Assembly: GCF_003634935.1 (NCBI RefSeq)
Contig: NZ_RBXO01000001.1
Span: forward strand, 930,001-994,000
Length of the DNA: 64,000 nt
Reading direction: 5' to 3'
Origin: Saccharothrix australiensis
GTDB lineage: Bacteria > Actinomycetota > Actinomycetes > Mycobacteriales > Pseudonocardiaceae
Shown here: positions 32,081 to 40,085 of the stretch, piece by piece
How the letters are laid out: every line of letters begins with the position of its first letter
Position numbering within the stretch: position 1 is the stretch's first letter
The notes under the pieces: model-generated
Told to the model about the DNA's origin: nothing
Databases searched by the model: none
Seen by the model: only the letters and a program-made list of their open reading frames with translations
Position numbers and translations under genes: made by a program

Positions 32081-32109
32081 AAGCCGTCACTGCACACCGG
32101 CCGGTGTGT

Positions 32110-32628
32110 TCACATCATCAGGAGCGCCAACTGCTCACCGGCCATCAACGCTTCACACTCAGCCATCGGCGACAACCACGTCACCTCGCGGCCTTCGATC
32201 ATCGCGGGCGGCAGCGGCACCGTGGAACCGACCGGAAGCACCTCCTCGCCGCTCAACCCGCGCGACGAGGACAGCAGGAACACGGCCGGGTGCTCGAAGG
32301 CCGGAACCACCACGACCGGAGTCGGGTCGGCTTGGAACGCTTCGCGCTCGACGATGTGTTGCGCGCGGTTCAACTCCAACGCCACACCGACCAGGTTCGC
32401 CGTGGTCACCACCAGGGTCGAACGCATCAACCGACTCGGCAGGACCGGCCACCACCGCCGCACCCACTCTTCGTCGCTGACCGCCATGTCCGCCGGACAC
32501 AAGTCCAACGACTCGTGCTCGCGGCCGAACACCGGGTCCATGTAGTTGTCCCTGTGCCACAGGGCACCCGGGATCACGGGCCACCCGCGGTCGACACAGG
32601 CCAGCGCGCACTCCAGTCCGCTGGTCAT
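32110..32628 (-). CDS. Truncated primase/polymerase-like protein
   Basis: 172 residues. The N-terminus (MTSGLECALACVDRGWPVIPG) matches the start of bifunctional DNA primase/polymerase (prim-pol) domains used for replication by AICEs (RepAM/RepPP types). I do not see the full catalytic set: the usual DxD-type acidic pair is not obvious, and the protein is much shorter than prim-pol replicases. Could be a specialised small prim-pol-like protein or a decayed one. ATG 32628 with GGGGTGA upstream. Overlaps the next-upstream gene by 4 bp (ATGA). Confidence 0.6.
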   Translation of the reverse strand: MTSGLECALACVDRGWPVIPGALWHRDNYMDPVFGREHESLDLCPADMAVSDEEWVRRWWPVLPSRLMRSTLVVTTANLVGVALELNRAQHIVEREAFQADPTPVVVVPAFEHPAVFLLSSSRGLSGEEVLPVGSTVPLPPAMIEGREVTWLSPMAECEALMAGEQLALLMM

Positions 32629-32960
32629 CGAGTCACCCCGCTCCACGTGTCATCCAAGCCATCGGCCCACACCACGCGGGGCGTGATGTTCGGGGCCTTG
32701 AAGAAGCGCAAGGCGCTGTCCGCCGACTGCGTCCCCACGCGGAGGGTGCCTTCGGTGGTGATCACCTCCGCGTGGTCCGAGAACGCCAGACCCCACGCGC
32801 CCACGTGGGCATCCTCGCGTTCCCCGTACTCCTCCACGATCGCGAACAACCGAGGCGGGTCTTCCTTCAGTATTCCCTGGATCAGCGCTTCGAACTCAGC
32901 TTCGGCGAACGATGTGGAGCCTCCGGGCTCCGGCACCTCATCGGCGAGTGTTGCCGTCAT
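32625..32960 (-). CDS. Hypothetical element protein
   Basis: 111 residues from ATG 32960 (MTATLADEVPEP), RBS GGAAAG. Acidic N-terminus, then FAEAEFEALIQGILKEDPPRLFAIVEEYGEREDAHVGAWGLAFSDHAEVITTEGTL, a globular alpha/beta-looking region. No family recognised. Similar small genes sit between resolvase-like and primase-like genes in Pseudonocardiaceae elements. In an operon with its neighbours on both sides. Confidence 0.6.
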   Translation of the reverse strand: MTATLADEVPEPGGSTSFAEAEFEALIQGILKEDPPRLFAIVEEYGEREDAHVGAWGLAFSDHAEVITTEGTLRVGTQSADSALRFFKAPNITPRVVWADGLDDTWSGVTR

Positions 32961-33009
32961 GACTGCTTTCCTTCCTGTATGGACGGTCTGTGGATTGACC
33001 CGCGCACGG

Positions 33010-33393
33010 CTACGCATCTACCTCGACCTCGCCGATCACGATCACTTCGGAGCCGGTGTGGCGGATTGCCCGCTGTACAACGGCCCGAGCGGGCTCCCGA
33101 CTCGGGAAGTGGCTGAGATCAGGCACCACTACGCCATATGAGTCGGCAAGAGCGAGAACGTCCAGGAGACCACCAAGTCCCGGACGCTTCGCCTGGTCCG
33201 CCCGTACGCCTCGATCGGTGAACATCCCACCGAGCCGGTAGCCGTTGTCGGCGCAGAACTGTTTCAACTGCTCACGCTGGTCGGACAACACGTCTTCATC
33301 CGGTGCCGAGGCGCTGAGGTAGCCGTACACCACCACCATCGGTGAATCGGGTGAGGTTGTCGGTTGATCTATAGAGCCTGCCGTCGTGGTCAC
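33010..33393 (-). CDS. Serine-recombinase-like protein lacking catalytic arginines
   Basis: 127 residues corresponding to a resolvase N-terminal domain only: VVVYGYLSASAPDEDVLSDQREQLKQFCADNGYRLGGMFTDRGVRADQAKRPGLGGLLDVLALADSYGVVVPDLSHF. The fold pattern is clear, and a Ser sits where the nucleophile is expected (SAS), but the YxRxS arginine is Ser and the LDRLxR motif reads PDLSHF. There is no DNA-binding C-terminus. Probably a non-catalytic, regulatory derivative. GTG start at 33393 overlaps the integrase-remnant stop by 4 bp, so it is co-transcribed with it. Confidence 0.75.
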   Translation of the reverse strand: MTTTAGSIDQPTTSPDSPMVVVYGYLSASAPDEDVLSDQREQLKQFCADNGYRLGGMFTDRGVRADQAKRPGLGGLLDVLALADSYGVVVPDLSHFPSREPARAVVQRAIRHTGSEVIVIGEVEVDA

Positions 33394-33773
33394 TTCAGCT
33401 CCCTGCGTCTGGGAGGTCGTCGGCGGTGCGCGATCACGAAGGGGTGCGCACCACCGGCAGTGCGGATGGCCACCGGCTTGGCGGCCTGTGTCAGAATGAA
33501 ATCAAGTCTGATATTGACCCGGTCCATGAGCCGGTTCACATTGGCCTTGGTCTTCGGGTTTCGTTGTTCGTCAACCTGGTTGATGAATCGGATGCGAGCC
33601 TTTTCGGCAGTCTTCCGAGCGCTCTTGCCGGGCGGCACGGTTTCGGTCAGGTAGAGCCTGCGGCCGGTCAGCGGGTCGATGCCCGCGTACACCTTGACCC
33701 GCAGGGAGCCGCTGGGAAGCTCCTCGATCTCGCCCCGCTCGCGGGGCTTCTTGCCTGCCTTCGCGGTGCTCAA
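33390..33773 (-). pseudogene. Integrase reduced to its N-terminal arm-binding domain
   Basis: 127 residues. The first 85 are the N-terminal DNA-binding domain of AICE tyrosine integrases: RERGEIEELPSGSLRVKVYAGIDPLTGRRLYLTETV then KSARKTAEKARIRFINQVDEQRNPKTKANVNRLMDR. In intact integrases the SAM-like core domain and the R-H-R-Y catalytic domain follow for about 300 residues; here the frame leaves into VNIRLDFILTQAAKPVAIRT and stops. It lies at the correct place (next to the tRNA-side att, reading away from it). A deletion appears to have removed the catalytic part, leaving a possible dominant-negative arm-binder. Confidence 0.75.
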
Positions 33774-33854
33774 GGGGCCTAGCTACGCCGGACTCGCACC
33801 ACGTGTAGCCCCACGGACACGATAAGTGATCGACCTCAGCGCCTACTGAAAGCA

Positions 33855-33890
33855 AGAGCCTCTGACCTGTTTGACGAGGTCAGAGGCTCT
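33855..33890. terminator. Hairpin next to the att site
   Basis: AGAGCCTCTGACCT / AGGTCAGAGGCTCT, a 14-bp perfect stem with an 8-nt loop, located between the integrase remnant promoter region and attL/tRNA-Arg. Likely terminates tRNA transcription before it enters the element. Confidence 0.8.
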
Positions 33891-33893
33891 GCA

Positions 33894-33954
33894 TCACCCG
33901 GCGAAAGGTGAGTGCCCCCGGCAGGATTCGAACCTGCGACACACGGTTTAGGAA
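33894..33954. repeat. attL-like site, 61-bp perfect direct repeat
   Basis: Identical to 25731-25791. Covers the 3' 42 bases of tRNA-Arg plus 19 bp downstream, so integration leaves the tRNA intact on this side. Confidence 0.9.
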
Positions 33955-33985
33955 ACCGATGCTCTATCCCCTGAGCTACGAGGGC
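33913..33985 (-). tRNA. tRNA-Arg (anticodon CCU)
   Basis: 73 nt, reads GCCCTCGTAGCTCAGGGGAT at the 5' end. Acceptor stem GCCCTCG/CGGGGGC, D-arm GCTC/GAGC, anticodon loop TTCCTAA with anticodon CCT, T-arm GCAGG-TTCGAAT-CCTGC. 3' CCA is not encoded. The 3' half is the attachment sequence of the integrative element. Confidence 0.95.
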
Positions 33986-34207
33986 GCACGGGGCAGCGTA
34001 CCGGGTCGCCCCGGCTGCCTGCCCGGGTGGGGCCGGCTGTGCGGTGGGTCACCCTGGTGGTCGGTGGTGGTTGCTGCGGGTGGTGGGTTGGGGTGGGCGC
34101 TTGTCCGCTGTTCAGGCGAAGTGGGGTGGCCCGCCTTCAATCTCCCGGTCGGTTCCGGTAGAGACTGAGGCGGCTTGGCCCACTTCGGCGGAAGCGGAAG
34201 ACCCTCC

Positions 34208-35044
34208 ATGAGCGGCAGACCTTGGCCTGACTTTCGGCCCGGACCCCTCGGCGCCCTCGGCGCCTGGTGGCGACGGCGGCGCGTGCGGGGTGCTGAGGAG
34301 TTCACCTTCGAGCCGCCCTCCTCGTCGCACCAGCACGTCTTCGAGACGCCGCTGCCCAGCGCCGTCTACGGCCTGGACTTCCGCGCCCGGATGACCGTGC
34401 ACTGGCGGCTCGACCTGACCACCGGCGCACGGCACAACGTGCCGCGCAGCGCGGCGATCAACGACATCGTCCGGCGCGCCCGCGACGTCACCGAGCGGGC
34501 CATGCTGGTCCACCACGCGCCGCTCCAGCACCAGCTCGGCGACGAGCTGTCCGCCGAGCGGCAGGTCGAGGGCACGCACGTCTGGGCGCGGGCCGAAGGG
34601 GTGGAGCTGTCCGTCGACGAGGCGGACCTCGACATGGCCCGCAAGCACATCGAGCTGCTCCAGACCACCACGGTCCGCCAGGCGGAACGGGACGCCGAGC
34701 GGGCCGAGATCAAGTACCTGCGGGACGAGGTGCTGACCGACCTGTCGACCGCCACGATCTGGTGGCTGTACCGCAACGGCTACCAGGTGGAGCAGGCCGT
34801 CGCCCTGTCCCAGCACCTCGGTGAGCTGGTGCGGATCGCGTCCCAGCGCGGTGACGGCCACTGGGCCGACACGTTGGTCTCCAGCTTTGAAAGCGCTCTC
34901 CCGCGGCTGTCCGACGGGCACCGGCAGGACCTCCGCCTGCACCTGGCCAAGGCGCTGGGCATCTACGGCGGCGCGTCGGTGGCGACCGAATTCGCCGAAC
35001 AGGTCGGGCTTCCCCACCAGAACGGCACCAAGCCGCTGCCCTGA
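34208..35044 (+). CDS. Conserved hypothetical protein with central helical region
   Basis: 278 residues from ATG 34208, GGAAG RBS about 9 nt upstream. An Arg-rich N-terminus (WWRRRRVRGAEEF), a beta-rich N-terminal half (VYGLDFRARMTVHWRLDLTTGARHN), then a long charged helix (VDEADLDMARKHIELLQTTTVRQAERDAERAEIKYLRDEVL) and a helical C-terminus. The first part plus coiled coil resembles band-7/SPFH-like arrangements without the membrane hairpin, but I cannot assign a family. Followed 18 bp later by the FkbM methyltransferase, probably one operon. Confidence 0.7.
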   Translation: MSGRPWPDFRPGPLGALGAWWRRRRVRGAEEFTFEPPSSSHQHVFETPLPSAVYGLDFRARMTVHWRLDLTTGARHNVPRSAAINDIVRRARDVTERAMLVHHAPLQHQLGDELSAERQVEGTHVWARAEGVELSVDEADLDMARKHIELLQTTTVRQAERDAERAEIKYLRDEVLTDLSTATIWWLYRNGYQVEQAVALSQHLGELVRIASQRGDGHWADTLVSSFESALPRLSDGHRQDLRLHLAKALGIYGGASVATEFAEQVGLPHQNGTKPLP

Positions 35045-35062
35045 TTTCTCTACTGTGGGTGC

Positions 35063-35806
35063 GTGAACCAGAACCTGACCGAGGTGCGCGGCGCGGCCGT
35101 GGCCGGCGCGCTGCGCGTGTTGGCCCGCGTCACGCCGTTCGTCGAACCCGAGTTGAACGGCCTGGGCGAAGTGGTCCGCCCCGGCGACGTGTGCCTCGAC
35201 ATCGGCGCCGCGCTCGGCCTCTACACCGTCTCGCTGTCCCGCCTCGTCGGTCCACAGGGGACGGTGCACAGCGTCGAGCCGCTGGTGTTCGCCCACCCCG
35301 CCCTGTCCTACCTGCTGCGACCGCGCGAGGGCCGGAACATCGTGCGGCACTCCGTCGCCCTGGGCACGCGCGAGGGCCGGGACGTCATGAGCGTCCCGGT
35401 GCGGCACGGGCTGCCGGTCACCGGGCGGTCGTTCCTCACGGCCGGCGCGGACGGGCTCGGGTCCAACGCCGAGTTCGCCGAGCACCTGGAGGTCGTGGTG
35501 CGCACCGACACCCTCGACCGGTTCTGCGCGGCCAACGGGATCGACCGGCTCGACTTCGTGAAGGCCGACGTCGAGGGCGCGGAGCTGCGGGTGCTGGAGG
35601 GCGGCGTGGAGACCATCGAGCGGTTCCGGCCCAAGCTCCTCCTGGAGATCGAGGAGCGCCACGTGCTGCGGTTCGGCTACCGCGCCCCGGACGTCGTGGA
35701 GTGGCTCGCCGAGCGCGGCTACCGGATGCACGCGTGGCGGCGCACCGGCTGGCAGCAGGTCGACCGGATCCGCCCCGACGTGCGCAACTACCTGTTCCTG
35801 GGTTAG
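35063..35806 (+). CDS. FkbM family methyltransferase
   Basis: 247-residue class I SAM-dependent methyltransferase of the FkbM type. SAM motif I VCLDIGAALGLYTVSLSRLVG at about residues 43-63, motif II GTVHSVEPLVFAHPALS, the FkbM signature DTLDRFCAANGIDRLDFVKADVEGAELRVLEGG, and KLLLEIEERH. FkbM members O-methylate natural products or glycans; the target here is unknown. GTG start at 35063. Terminated by a 15-bp stem hairpin shared with the convergent acylase gene. Confidence 0.9.
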   Translation: MNQNLTEVRGAAVAGALRVLARVTPFVEPELNGLGEVVRPGDVCLDIGAALGLYTVSLSRLVGPQGTVHSVEPLVFAHPALSYLLRPREGRNIVRHSVALGTREGRDVMSVPVRHGLPVTGRSFLTAGADGLGSNAEFAEHLEVVVRTDTLDRFCAANGIDRLDFVKADVEGAELRVLEGGVETIERFRPKLLLEIEERHVLRFGYRAPDVVEWLAERGYRMHAWRRTGWQQVDRIRPDVRNYLFLG

Positions 35807-35816
35807 CCGGGCAAGC

Positions 35817-35854
35817 GGAAGACCCCGGTCCCTGGGGGTGGACCGGGGTCTTCC
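35817..35854. terminator. Bidirectional hairpin terminator
   Basis: GGAAGACCCCGGTCC / GGACCGGGGTCTTCC, a 15-bp perfect stem with an 8-nt loop, between convergent FkbM and acylase genes. Confidence 0.85.
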
Positions 35855-35865
35855 TGCGGACCGGC

Positions 35866-38800
35866 CTACGTGGCGTAGACCTCAAGCTCGTAAAGCGAGT
35901 ATCCGTATCCCGTGGCCCGTTGGATACCGGTCATTCGTACGAATCGTGCCGTGGTGGGCGGGAACGCCACGACGTCCCGCCCGCCGTCGCCCGCGGTCGT
36001 CGCGTGCGCCTCCCGCCAGCGCGTGCCGTCGGACGACACCTCGACCCGGTACGACCGGGCGTGCGCGGCCTCCCAGTGCAGCACGACCCGGCCGACCCGG
36101 CGGTCCGCGCCGAGGTCGACCGCGAGCCACTGGTGGTCGCTCCAGTCGCTCGCCCACCGCGTGTCCGCCCGGCCGTCCACGGCGTGGGCGGGCGGTGCGT
36201 GGTGCCAACCGCGCTCGTGGCTGCTCGCGGACGCCGTCGCGCCGGACGCCAGGTTCGCGAGGTCCGCCCCGCGCCGCGCCGGGAACTGCACCACCTGCTG
36301 GTAGGTGGGCCGGTTCTGCCAGTGGACGCGGTCGTGGGTGATGCCGCCCATCGCCCGGTGGACGATGGTGTCGGCGCACCACTGGTCGCCCGCCGCGCAG
36401 CCCTCGTCGCCGGGGTAGACCGCGGTGGCGGGCACGGCCGCGGCCCGTGCGAGGCTGTCCAGCACGACTCGGCGGCACGCGGCCAGGTCACCGCCGCCGC
36501 AGTACTCCGCGCCCAGCGGGCCCTCGACGCGGTCGCCGAGCACGGCGCGCAGGTCCTTGTCGACGTAGCTCCACCAGCCGTGCTGGAACGCGGAACCCTT
36601 GTGCGGCGCGGTCCCGCTGGTGTCCGACGGCGGCTCGTCGACCTGGAGGGCCTCGGTCAGCCGCGTGTACAGGGCGTCGCCGAGACCCGGCTGGAACTGG
36701 GCGCGCACCAGGAGGGGCCACCACGCGTCCAGCACCCGGATGGCGTCGGCGTGCGCGTACGCCTTGCTGCCGCGCGACGTCTCCTTGCGCAGCGACCCGA
36801 AGCGCTGCCACTCGCGCAGCTTCCCGACGGTCGCGGCGAGCGCCGGGTCGGTGACCGGGGCGGTGTCGATGACCCGCAACAGGTCGGGCAGCACCTGCTC
36901 GGCCCGCAGGTCCGCCACGCCGGCCTCCGTCATCGCCTGGGTCAACGACGCACGGGTCACCTTGTGGTCGCCGGAGACCAATGCCCGCACGCGGTCGTCG
37001 AGCAGGTCGCCGCGGTGCACCGAGCCGTTGCCGTAACCGGCGGCCGTGTAGCCCAGTGCCTGCTTGTTGTTCCAGGAGATGTAGTAGTCCTGGTTCACGG
37101 AGTTCGGGTGCTGCGCGAACGGCGTGTAGGACGCCGTGTTGGGGTCCGGGTCCCAGCCCTCCCACTCGTTGGCCGGCTCCGCCTTGATCGGCAGGTTCGG
37201 GTCGACGTGCGGTTTTCGCACCGGGTTGGCGCCGGAGTTGAAGTACGCCGTGTCGTCCGCGTCGACGTAGAACCAGTTGAACGCGTACCCGATGTGCTCG
37301 GCGGCGCGCTGGAAGTCCTGCGCGGACCTGATCGCGTCCGGGTCGTTGAACTCCTGGAACCCGATGATCGAGTCGACCTCGTGCAGGTAGGTGGAGCGCA
37401 GCGAGGTGTAGGCGACGTGCTTGCCGCCGACCTGCGCGCGGCTCTGCACGAGGCCGTACTTGGTGCGGTGCACGACCAGCGCGTACGACCCGGCGGGCGT
37501 CGGGTCGGCGATCGTCGGCCGCCACGCGTTCCTGCGCTCGATGCGCTCGAACGGCAGGCACTGCCCGTGGTACAGGTAGTGCCGGGACGCGGCGCTCGCA
37601 GGCTTCCCGTCCGGTTCGCACAGCTCCACGGCGTACGTGTCGGTGATGTCCTGCCCCGCCGACGTGGCGCTCCACGAGTAGTCGAGGCCCCGGCCCAGTT
37701 GGACGTACATGCTCACGCCGGCGAACGACACGCCGCGCGCCCGGATGCCGGGACCGTGGAGTTCCTGCAACATCAGCAGTTGCGGCGCGAAGTAGCCGGT
37801 CTGCGGTCCCCACACGGCGATCGGGTTGCCGGTGTCGGTGTGCGCCCCGGACACGGCCAGCGCGTTGGACATGCCGTGCTTCTTGGTCAACAGGTCCGCG
37901 GGGAGCACGCCGTCGGCGAAGATGCCGCGCAGTGCGGCCAGGTCCGACGGTGTGTCCACAGTGGACGGCGGACCGGCGGAGGTCTCGTCGTGGACCACCG
38001 GCTCCGGGGTGACCGCGCCGTCGGGCAGCGCCACGCCGCGCGCGTCGGCGGGCGTCGCGGCGTACGGGAAGCGCTGTCCGTCGTGCAGGGTCAGCACCGA
38101 CTCCGGGTCGTCCTCCTGGCGGAACGACCGCCACACCCGGTCGCCCACCGTCGCGCCGTAGCGGTTCTGCGCGGCCAGCTTGACGAGCGCGTTCCGCACC
38201 TCGCCGCCGCCGCCCGCGCCGAACAGGCCGCCGACGACCGCAGCGATGGCGACCAGGTCGGTGGTCTTGAACGGCTGGATGTCGTTCCGGTTGGTGATCG
38301 CGTCGGCGTGTCCGGTCAGGACGTACTCGCCGGGGAAGTACCGTCCGTTCACCGCCGCCGCGAGGTAGGCGTTGACGCCGGCCACGTAGTCCGTGACGTC
38401 CTGGAGGGCCTGCCGCCCGCGCGGTCCTCGGGACGCCAGCCGGTCGATCTGCCGCTGGAGGTCGGCTTCGGTGTACGGGATCTGCCGGAAGAAGCTCTGC
38501 TCCAGGGCCCGGTTGGCCTCCGCGCCGCCCGCGAACCCGGTCAGCTGACCGCGTCCCAGGTGGCGGAACAGGTCCATCAGCCACAGCCGGTCCTGCGCGG
38601 CGGCGTAGCCCGCGCCGAACTCCGTGCCGGCGCGGGTGGTGCCGTGGATGTGCGGCATGCCAAGGGTTTTGTCGCGGATGATGGTGACGTCCGCGCGCGG
38701 CTTGACGGTGCTCTCCACCTGGTCGGCCGGCACGCCGAAGGAGGCGTCGTTGAAGAACGCGCCGAGCTGCTCGTTGGTCAGCCCCGAGTAGCCGGGCACC

Positions 38801-39072
38801 AGGGCGTCGTACCTGCCGAGCTGGTCGGCGGAGTGCGCGGGCCGGGTGCCGAACGCCTTGTGCGACAGGATGTCGGCGAGGGTGGCGTGGCCGTTCTGGC
38901 CCGGCGGCAGCAGGTCGTGGCACTGGCCGAGGCAGTGGTCGTCCGGGGCGAAGGCGGTCGTCCGCGGCGACGCCTCGCCGGTGGTGCGCGGCGACGCCTC
39001 GCCGGTGGGAACGGTGACGGCGGCCGTCGCGAGGAGTGCGACCACCGCCAGGGATCGGGCGGCTCTCCGCAT
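35866..39072 (-). CDS. Secreted penicillin acylase family hydrolase with F5/8 type C domain
   Basis: 1068 residues. Signal peptide MRRAARSLAVVALLATAAVTVPTG. Alpha-subunit region with DVTIIRDKTLGMPHIHGTTRAGTEFGAGYAAAQDRLWLMDLFRHLGRG, the classic penicillin-acylase/AHL-acylase N-terminal motif. Ntn nucleophile Ser at the MSNALAVSGAHTDTGNPI junction, where autoproteolysis creates the beta chain. Later PIAVWGPQTGYFAPQLL and YAFNWFYVDADDTAYFNSGANP support the Ntn fold. The last 140 residues form a discoidin/F5/8 C carbohydrate-binding domain (ASGATASASSHERGWHHAPPAHAVDGRADTRWAS ... RYVRVEVSS-like). Likely an extracellular amidase acting on acylated antibiotics, lipopeptides or AHLs, tethered to glycans. 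Much longer than single-domain acylases (about 800). Confidence 0.88.
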   Translation of the reverse strand: MRRAARSLAVVALLATAAVTVPTGEASPRTTGEASPRTTAFAPDDHCLGQCHDLLPPGQNGHATLADILSHKAFGTRPAHSADQLGRYDALVPGYSGLTNEQLGAFFNDASFGVPADQVESTVKPRADVTIIRDKTLGMPHIHGTTRAGTEFGAGYAAAQDRLWLMDLFRHLGRGQLTGFAGGAEANRALEQSFFRQIPYTEADLQRQIDRLASRGPRGRQALQDVTDYVAGVNAYLAAAVNGRYFPGEYVLTGHADAITNRNDIQPFKTTDLVAIAAVVGGLFGAGGGGEVRNALVKLAAQNRYGATVGDRVWRSFRQEDDPESVLTLHDGQRFPYAATPADARGVALPDGAVTPEPVVHDETSAGPPSTVDTPSDLAALRGIFADGVLPADLLTKKHGMSNALAVSGAHTDTGNPIAVWGPQTGYFAPQLLMLQELHGPGIRARGVSFAGVSMYVQLGRGLDYSWSATSAGQDITDTYAVELCEPDGKPASAASRHYLYHGQCLPFERIERRNAWRPTIADPTPAGSYALVVHRTKYGLVQSRAQVGGKHVAYTSLRSTYLHEVDSIIGFQEFNDPDAIRSAQDFQRAAEHIGYAFNWFYVDADDTAYFNSGANPVRKPHVDPNLPIKAEPANEWEGWDPDPNTASYTPFAQHPNSVNQDYYISWNNKQALGYTAAGYGNGSVHRGDLLDDRVRALVSGDHKVTRASLTQAMTEAGVADLRAEQVLPDLLRVIDTAPVTDPALAATVGKLREWQRFGSLRKETSRGSKAYAHADAIRVLDAWWPLLVRAQFQPGLGDALYTRLTEALQVDEPPSDTSGTAPHKGSAFQHGWWSYVDKDLRAVLGDRVEGPLGAEYCGGGDLAACRRVVLDSLARAAAVPATAVYPGDEGCAAGDQWCADTIVHRAMGGITHDRVHWQNRPTYQQVVQFPARRGADLANLASGATASASSHERGWHHAPPAHAVDGRADTRWASDWSDHQWLAVDLGADRRVGRVVLHWEAAHARSYRVEVSSDGTRWREAHATTAGDGGRDVVAFPPTTARFVRMTGIQRATGYGYSLYELEVYAT
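38964..39008. repeat. 24-bp tandem duplication in acylase N-terminus
   Basis: Two near-exact copies of a 24-bp unit (38964-38987, 38988-39008+) encode the doubled octapeptide GEASPRTT just after the signal peptide. In frame, so harmless to the protein, probably slippage-derived. Confidence 0.8.
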
Positions 39073-39418
39073 GACGCGAAGCTCCTTCCAGGAGGGTTCC
39101 TGTGACGCACGTTACTCACAGGTATTGATTCGCGAAAGTCATTCGCATTCTGGGTGGTGAACCTGGATCGATCCGGGGCGGTGCAAGGGAATCCGGCCCG
39201 TGCGACCCGCGCCGCGGACGACGAGCCCTGCCCGGTGGACCCCTCCGCGGCGGGATGTCGCGTGATCACCCGAATGGCGTCCGCGACCTCCTGGCAACTG
39301 TGAAAAGGCTGTGCCGCAGCGGTTCCGTGGTGAGATAACGGTGAATTAACGTCAGCTTGCGTGTTCGTGCGCGATGCTGGACGGGTACGAACACGAAACG
39401 CCAACTCGGGGAGGCGTC
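39073..39418. other. Intergenic region between divergent acylase and response regulator genes
   Basis: 346 bp with no gene of its own. Holds the promoters of both neighbours; AT-richer words such as CAGGTATTGATTCGCGAAAG (39119-39138) and GTGAATTAACGTCAGC may be promoter elements. No dyad above 8 bp noticed. Confidence 0.4.
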
Positions 39419-40066
39419 GTGATCAAGGTGATGCTGGCCGACGACGAGGACCTCGTCCGGTCCGGCCTTCGCATGATCCTCAGCAGCGCCGACGACATCG
39501 AGGTCGTGGCCGAATGCGACGACGGGCACCTGGTGGCCGACCTGGCCCGCCAGCACCGCCCGCACGTCGTGCTGCTGGACATCCGGATGCGGTCCTCGGA
39601 CGGGCTCATGGCGCTGCGCCGGCTGCGCGCGATCCCCGATCCGCCGCGGATCGCCATGCTGACCACGTTCGACGTGGACGAGTACGTGTCGGAGGCGCTG
39701 CGCCTCGGCGCGTCCGGCTTCCTGCTCAAGGACACCGAGCCCGACCAGCTCGTGCGGGCGGTGCGCGACCTGGCCGTCGGCGGCGCGGTGCTCGACCCCG
39801 GTGTGGCGGCGCGCGTGCTGGCCGCCGTGGCGGACGGCGAACGCGCCGCGGAACCCGCGCGGCGGCTGCTCGCGTCGCTGTCCGAACGGGAGCGCGAGGT
39901 GCTGGTCCTGATCGGACAGGGCATGTCGAACGCCGAGATCGGCGGGACGCTGCACCTGTCGGAGGCCACCGTGAAGGGCTACGTGTCGTCGGTGCTGGGC
40001 AAGATCGGCGCGGTCAACCGCGTGCAGGCGGCGCTGGTGGCGTTCCGGGGCGGCCTGATCGCCTGA
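39419..40066 (+). CDS. NarL/LuxR-type response regulator (orphan)
   Basis: 215 residues. Receiver domain 1-120 with DDED acidic pocket, phospho-acceptor Asp at about residue 54 (VVLLDIRM), Thr in MLTTFDVDEYV and Lys in GFLLKDTEPDQL. C-terminal GerE/LuxR HTH (LSEREREVLVLIGQGMSNAEIGGTLHLSEATVKGYVSSVLGKI). GTG 39419 with GGGGAGG 5 bp upstream. No sensor kinase lies next to it, so its partner is elsewhere. Such regulators often control secretion or antibiotic-stress genes; here it is divergent from the secreted acylase gene, which it could regulate. Confidence 0.92.
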   Translation: MIKVMLADDEDLVRSGLRMILSSADDIEVVAECDDGHLVADLARQHRPHVVLLDIRMRSSDGLMALRRLRAIPDPPRIAMLTTFDVDEYVSEALRLGASGFLLKDTEPDQLVRAVRDLAVGGAVLDPGVAARVLAAVADGERAAEPARRLLASLSEREREVLVLIGQGMSNAEIGGTLHLSEATVKGYVSSVLGKIGAVNRVQAALVAFRGGLIA

Positions 40067-40085
40067 ACCGGGGCGCCGGGCGATA

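Larger units (their letters stand above)
25731..33954. mobile_element. AICE-like integrative element in tRNA-Arg(CCU)
   Basis: An 8.2-kb element bounded by the 61-bp direct repeat, one end restoring the full tRNA-Arg at 33913-33985. Contents match actinomycete integrative and conjugative elements: integrase (N-terminal part only) next to the tRNA end, Xis-like HTH, SpdB-like membrane protein, FtsK/TraB translocase, primase-like protein, XRE repressor and NUDIX (Pif-like) proteins. Cargo at the left end (NDK, small helical gene) is visibly less GC-rich than the chromosome. Integrase loss and the absence of a recognised Rep protein indicate a non-mobile remnant, mobilisable only in trans. Confidence 0.85.

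Noticed and set aside
25731..33954. Prophage origin of the element
   Set aside because: No capsid, portal, terminase or tail genes; the SpdB-like and TraB-like transfer genes fit an AICE.
35059..39105. 4-kb plus-strand open frame across the FkbM and acylase genes
   Set aside because: Arg/Gly/Val-rich shadow of the minus-strand acylase and the FkbM gene. No recognisable domain, and both real genes explain the base composition.
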